A stretch of 64,000 nucleotides of DNA from the NCBI GenBank assembly GCA_963170055.1, contig CAUJGJ010000371.1:3157011-3221010 (forward strand), written 5' to 3'. The DNA comes from Halisarca cf. caerulea (taxonomy: Eukaryota; Porifera; Demospongiae; Chondrillida; Halisarcidae). The notes beneath the pieces are model-generated. The model had not been told where the DNA came from, did no database searches, and saw only the letters and a program-made list of their open reading frames with translations. Of the stretch, positions 60,316-64,000 are shown piece after piece. Position 1 is the first letter of the stretch. Each line of letters starts with the position of its first letter. The position numbers and the translations under genes are program-made.

Positions 60316-61279
60316 CTTCGTATACGTCGTCTTTAAGGTATTGTAAATTGCTCGAAATTATAAAGAACCTTAAAACGCTTACAAATATATTAACAAAAAC
60401 ATAATATTGTTCATGTTCAAATAACTTAAAAGGCTGAATCGTTCATCATCAGCAGAAAAAAAAGATACAAAGCTTGGTAAGTAGATCGCGCCATTTTGGC
60501 CCTAATTGGACATGTACCACATGCGGTACTTTTAGCGGGTAAAAATGGCTAATAATGACAATTAAAATGGTAATATCTTGGGCTAACCTGCTTATATAAT
60601 CCCCGCTCAGCGAAAACAAGTTGACAAAAGTATTTTAAATTGTTGGATTCTTTTGTTGTTCAGAAAAAGTCCCGGGTACACGTCCCCAAAACACGATATA
60701 TTTGCAACACAGTTCCAATCTGCCATTTTTGGATGACGTAAGGTACGTGTCATCAGTATTGGGCATTTAAATTCGTATGGCACATTGGAAATAAGTGCCC
60801 TGCAATGTTATCGACTACGTGAACAATCGATCTGGTCGGCAATTTGTTGTGCAGAAAGTTCGATTTTTCAAAAAAAATAATGGTGCAACAAGTTTCGGTG
60901 AGTTCTTATGCATATATTCTTGTCATTGATAGTCATATCTGCAGCAAAAGTGGCATACTTGACGACTAAGACTCAGAGACAGTGGCACTGGCTTATGTGT
61001 GAAATCAATCGATTAGTACAAAGTCAGAAAGTAGACTGAGCCTGCTAACATTTTGCCGATTTTAACTAGTGTTTCATTCGTGATCTAGGATATCCTGGAT
61101 AGTATAGTGCAGTTACCTGTCACAACACTTTCTTCATTGATTCGGCATTCTGCAACGATCATTCGAGGTGGGAAGGTCGATATTGGCGGTACCTGGCCCT
61201 TTTTGAAAGTACTAGTGTAGCTTGAACATTGCGACTAAGCATTGATGTGCTTTTACAAATACCTAAACAAAACTTATTA

Positions 61280-61829
61280 CCGTAAATTCTCTAAAAATTC
61301 GGCACTCCATAATTTCATCATCCATAAATTTTGTGTTGAAAATATCTCTAAAATTTGACAAAATGGCCATTTTCTAAAACTTCGTCATGTTCTCTAATAA
61401 TTCGTCATCCAACTTTTCAATCAAAAATAAACTGCAGAAAAGAGTTCAAGCTTTGTAATTCTAGAATTTTTCTTCTTTCTATGCTTTGGATTGAGTATTC
61501 GCTGTTTTTCGTTCTGTTGGAATAGTTCTATCGTCGAGTGCAACCAAAAAAATGGCGGCTACGCGATGAGCTATCCACTGAAAATTGCAAACTGTACACC
61601 AAAGAGCTATGAAAAACACTTTAGCATTCTTTTCACTACATTTTAGGGTTATCTAAATCGTTATAGTAACATATAGCAAACTCTACAATTTCGTCAGTTC
61701 TCTAAGTATTCGTCACTCGACTCCAAAGTTTCGTCAGCCATTCTCAAGGGTGGGAAGACAACTCTAAATTCTGTCGTTGGACGAAATGTCTGTGAAACTA
61801 GATGTGACGAATTTTTAGAGAATATACGG
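61280..61829. mobile_element. TIR element D (550 bp), TA target duplication, nested
   Basis: The left end CCGTAAATTCTCTAAAAATT and the right end AATTTTTAGAGAATATACGG are inverted repeats with one mismatch over 20 bp. TA flanks both (61,278-61,279 and 61,830-61,831). Inside, TTCGTCA occurs at least five times, often next to TTCTCTAA, so the transposase-binding motif seems to be iterated through the element. The ends match element A at 48,500 in 21 of 26 positions, so both belong to one miniature Tc1/mariner-like group. There is no coding capacity. Confidence 0.88.
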
Positions 61830-62045
61830 TAAGGCACAAAATGGCTTTTTGCCTTTTCAAAGTTGATAAAATTTGAAAGATTCTGCTATCGCTAAACCAC
61901 TGTAAGCGCCCGCTACTGATGACATATTACAACGTTTACCTTTTGTTGGCAATGACGTATAGGTAAAATGTGACAAATTCCACTAATTCCATAACTTTGT
62001 CGCCTGTAATCCCCAACTTCCAAAAAGCACTATAATGCCCCTGTG

Positions 62046-63570
62046 TAGAAACATTGCTTTAAACTTACAAAATGCATAAAATTGCAATAGTTGCAAATAG
62101 CTTAATAATGAAAGAAGGAAAATAATTTATATTTCCTAAGATTATTTTCTAAGAAGTTTGCAAAGTATTGGAAAGTTTTTTCTCAAAGTTAACGTTAGAA
62201 AGATTGCTTTAAAATTATACAATGCATAAAATTGCAATAATTGCAAATAACTTATGTGAGAATGAAAGTAATTTTAATTTCCTATGAATCGTATTCAAGT
62301 TTGCAAAGTATTTGAAAGTCTTTTCTCAAAATTAACGTTAGAAACATTGCTTTAAAATTAAAAATGTATAAAATTCCGATAATTGCAAATAAATTATGAC
62401 AGAAGGAAAGTAATTTTTATTTTCTAAGAATAGTATTTAGGTTTGCAAAGTATTTGATAGTCTCTTCTCAAAGTTAATGTTAGAAACAGTGCTTTAAAAC
62501 TACAAAATGCATAAAATTGCAATAATTGTAAATAACTTAATAATGAAAGAAGGAAAGTAATTTATATTTCCTAAGAATCTTATTTAAGTTTGCAAAGTAT
62601 TTGAAAGTATTTTCGCAAAGTTAACATTACAAACATTCCTTTTAAATTACAAATTGCATAAAATTCCAAAAATTGCAAATAACTTATGACAGAAGGAAAG
62701 TAATTTTTATTTCCTAAGAATCGTATTCCAGTTTGCAAAGTATTAAAAAGACTTTGCTCAAAGTTAACGTTAGAAACATTGCTTCAAACTTACAAAATGT
62801 ATAAAATTGCAATAATTGCAAATAACTTTAAAATTGCCATAATTGCAAATAATTTATGAAAGAAGGAAAGTAATTTCAATTTTCTAAGAATCGTATTTAA
62901 GTTTGCAAAGTATTTGAAAGTCTTTTCTCAAAGTTAACGCTAAAACATTGCTAAAATTGCAATAATTGCAAATAATTTATGAAAGAAGAAAAGTAATTTT
63001 TATTATCCAATAATCTTATTTAAGTTTACAAAGAATTGGAAAGTGTTTTCTCAAAGTGAACGTTAGAAACATTGCTTTTAATTTACAAAATGCGTAAAAT
63101 TGTTATAATTACAAATAACTTATGAAAGAAGGAAAGTAATTTTTATTTCCTAAAAATTGTATTTAAGTTTGCAAATTATTTGAAAGTCTTTTCACAAAGT
63201 TAACGTTAGAAACATTGCTATAAAATTACAAAATGCAAACACTTGCCATAACTGCAAATAACTTATGAAAGAAGTAAGGTAATTTTTCTTTTTTAAGAAT
63301 CACACTTAAGTTTGCGAAGTTTTTGAATTTCTTTTTGCAAATTCAACGTTAGAAACTTTACTTTAAATTTAGCACATGCATAAAATTTCCAGAATTGCAA
63401 ATAACTTATAAAAAAAAGTAATTTTTATTTTTAAAGATTCGTATTCAAGTTTGCAAAGTATTTGAAAGTCTTCACAAAGTTAACTTTAGGAAAATTATTC
63501 TGAATTTAGCAAATCTATACAATTGGCATAATTGCAAAGAACTAGGAAAGGGAAAGAAAAAGTGTATTTC
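62046..63570 (-). repeat. Sat2 array (right part), about ten monomers
   Basis: GTTTGCAAAG-type anchors fall at 62,156, 62,299, 62,441, 62,588, 62,731, 62,901, 63,024, 63,167, 63,310 and 63,449, mostly 139-147 bp apart. The interval of 170 bp before 62,901 contains an extra copy of AAATTGCMATAATTGCAAAT, and the next interval (123 bp) has a matching deletion. AACGTTAGAAACATTGCTTT is the best-kept segment. Sequence decays and ends near 63,570. Confidence 0.9.
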
Positions 63571-63726
63571 GAAAAGATATCCTTGCATGTGTTGGAGGGG
63601 AGTCGCGGAAATTTCCACACTAAACATCCTTATAAGCTCGAAACATATGCAAAACAACCCTCATGCTGTGCAAAGTCGATCCACCCCTTGGCTATGCATG
63701 GCAGAAAATTGGAGGAGAATACACTA
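63571..63726. other. Short unique spacer
   Basis: Sequence between the end of Sat2 and the terminal element. A 77-codon plus-strand frame (63,532-63,765) crosses Sat2 remnant, spacer and the transposon end, so it is not credible as a gene. Confidence 0.5.
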
Positions 63727-64000
63727 CAGTTGACTCTCATTAATACGAACTCGGTTAAGGAGTAAGATCGGATATCGCGCACAAGGTTTCAATACCCCAG
63801 CTTATAACCCATATAAATTAATATAAATGAACTCCGCTTAGTACGCAAACGGATAATACGAATTATCTGATAAAACGTACTGATTATTTTTCCCCTACTA
63901 GGCTTTTTCTATACATAACTACATCGGTTAACAAGTACAAGGGGCCATAGCTGGTACTTTTTCAGCTTTCAGTTCCCACTAAGCATACAGAGTGATTATT
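63727..64000 (+). mobile_element. 5' end of a pogo/Tigger-like DNA transposon, cut by window end
   Basis: After TA at 63,725-63,726 the sequence reads CAGTTGACTCTCATTAATAC, followed by repeated TACGAACTC, TACGCAAACGGATAATACG and AATTATCTG-type motifs. CAGTTGACTCTC termini with iterated TTAATNCGAA motifs are characteristic of pogo/Tigger elements. The right terminus and any transposase lie outside the window, so completeness is unknown. Confidence 0.7.

Larger units (their letters stand above)
59432..62045. mobile_element. Composite TIR element (2,614 bp) with TA target duplication inside Sat2
   Basis: The left end CACAGGCTCATTATAGCGCT and right end AGCACTATAATGCCCCTGTG are inverted repeats continuing through TTTTTG/CAAAAA, with few mismatches. 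TA flanks both sides (59,430-59,431 and 62,046-62,047) exactly within the Sat2 motif GTTAGAAAC, and removal restores a monomer spacing of 150 bp. The interior carries a foldback at 60,021-60,315 and a nested element D at 61,280-61,829. I find no transposase; the 98-codon frame at 59,986-60,282 coincides with the foldback and has no domain. It is probably a non-autonomous element with TA target preference. Confidence 0.85.

Noticed and set aside
1..64000. tRNA, rRNA or other structured RNA genes
   Set aside because: I looked for the conserved tRNA A/B boxes and rRNA-like GC-rich stretches and saw none that held up.

Overview
This window is eukaryotic nuclear DNA. It has spliced, degenerate coding fragments, nested DNA transposons with target-site duplications, AT microsatellites and a very large satellite array, and no prokaryotic gene layout. 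The kinds of repeat-associated proteins present (Myb/SANT-like plus coiled-coil protein, RecQ-like helicase fragment, non-LTR reverse-transcriptase tail, retroviral-type integrase N-terminus) suggest an early-branching or marine invertebrate such as a sponge or cnidarian. That placement is an inference with low confidence.

Layout. (1) 1-47,551: one head-to-tail satellite (Sat1) with a 145-bp monomer. Anchor positions give 328 consecutive monomers with a net length error of only 9 nt, all explained by one 3-bp and three 2-bp deletions. The array carries higher-order repeats (HORs) of several sizes: 4-, 6-, 8-, 11- and 24-mers. The 24-mer (3,480 bp) is present as two tandem copies in which I saw no mismatch. 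(2) 47,552-50,195: the array edge, with diverging monomers invaded by two terminal-inverted-repeat (TIR) elements, 48,500-48,952 and 49,018-49,772. (3) 50,196-58,603: low-copy DNA. It holds a broken minus-strand Myb/SANT-like plus coiled-coil gene with a TA-flanked element in its intron, a RecQ-like helicase fragment, a decayed plus-strand reverse-transcriptase tail split by a hAT-like element, two integrase-like exons, and two exons of an unrecognised protein with a Thr/Ser/Pro-rich repeat stalk. (4) 58,604-63,570: a second, more diverged array (Sat2, about 143 bp). It is homologous to Sat1 but in the opposite orientation, and it is interrupted by a 2,614-bp TA-flanked element that itself contains a foldback and a 550-bp miniature transposon. 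(5) 63,727-64,000: the 5' end of a pogo/Tigger-like element cut by the window edge.

No intact gene with a confident function is present. The main biology is satellite evolution: recent amplification of long HOR blocks in the array interior, decay at the edge, an inverted older branch of the same family about 8.4 kb away, and DNA transposons accumulating in the decayed satellite. Two short boxes stay conserved between the two branches while the rest of the monomer has drifted, so they are candidate protein-binding sites.
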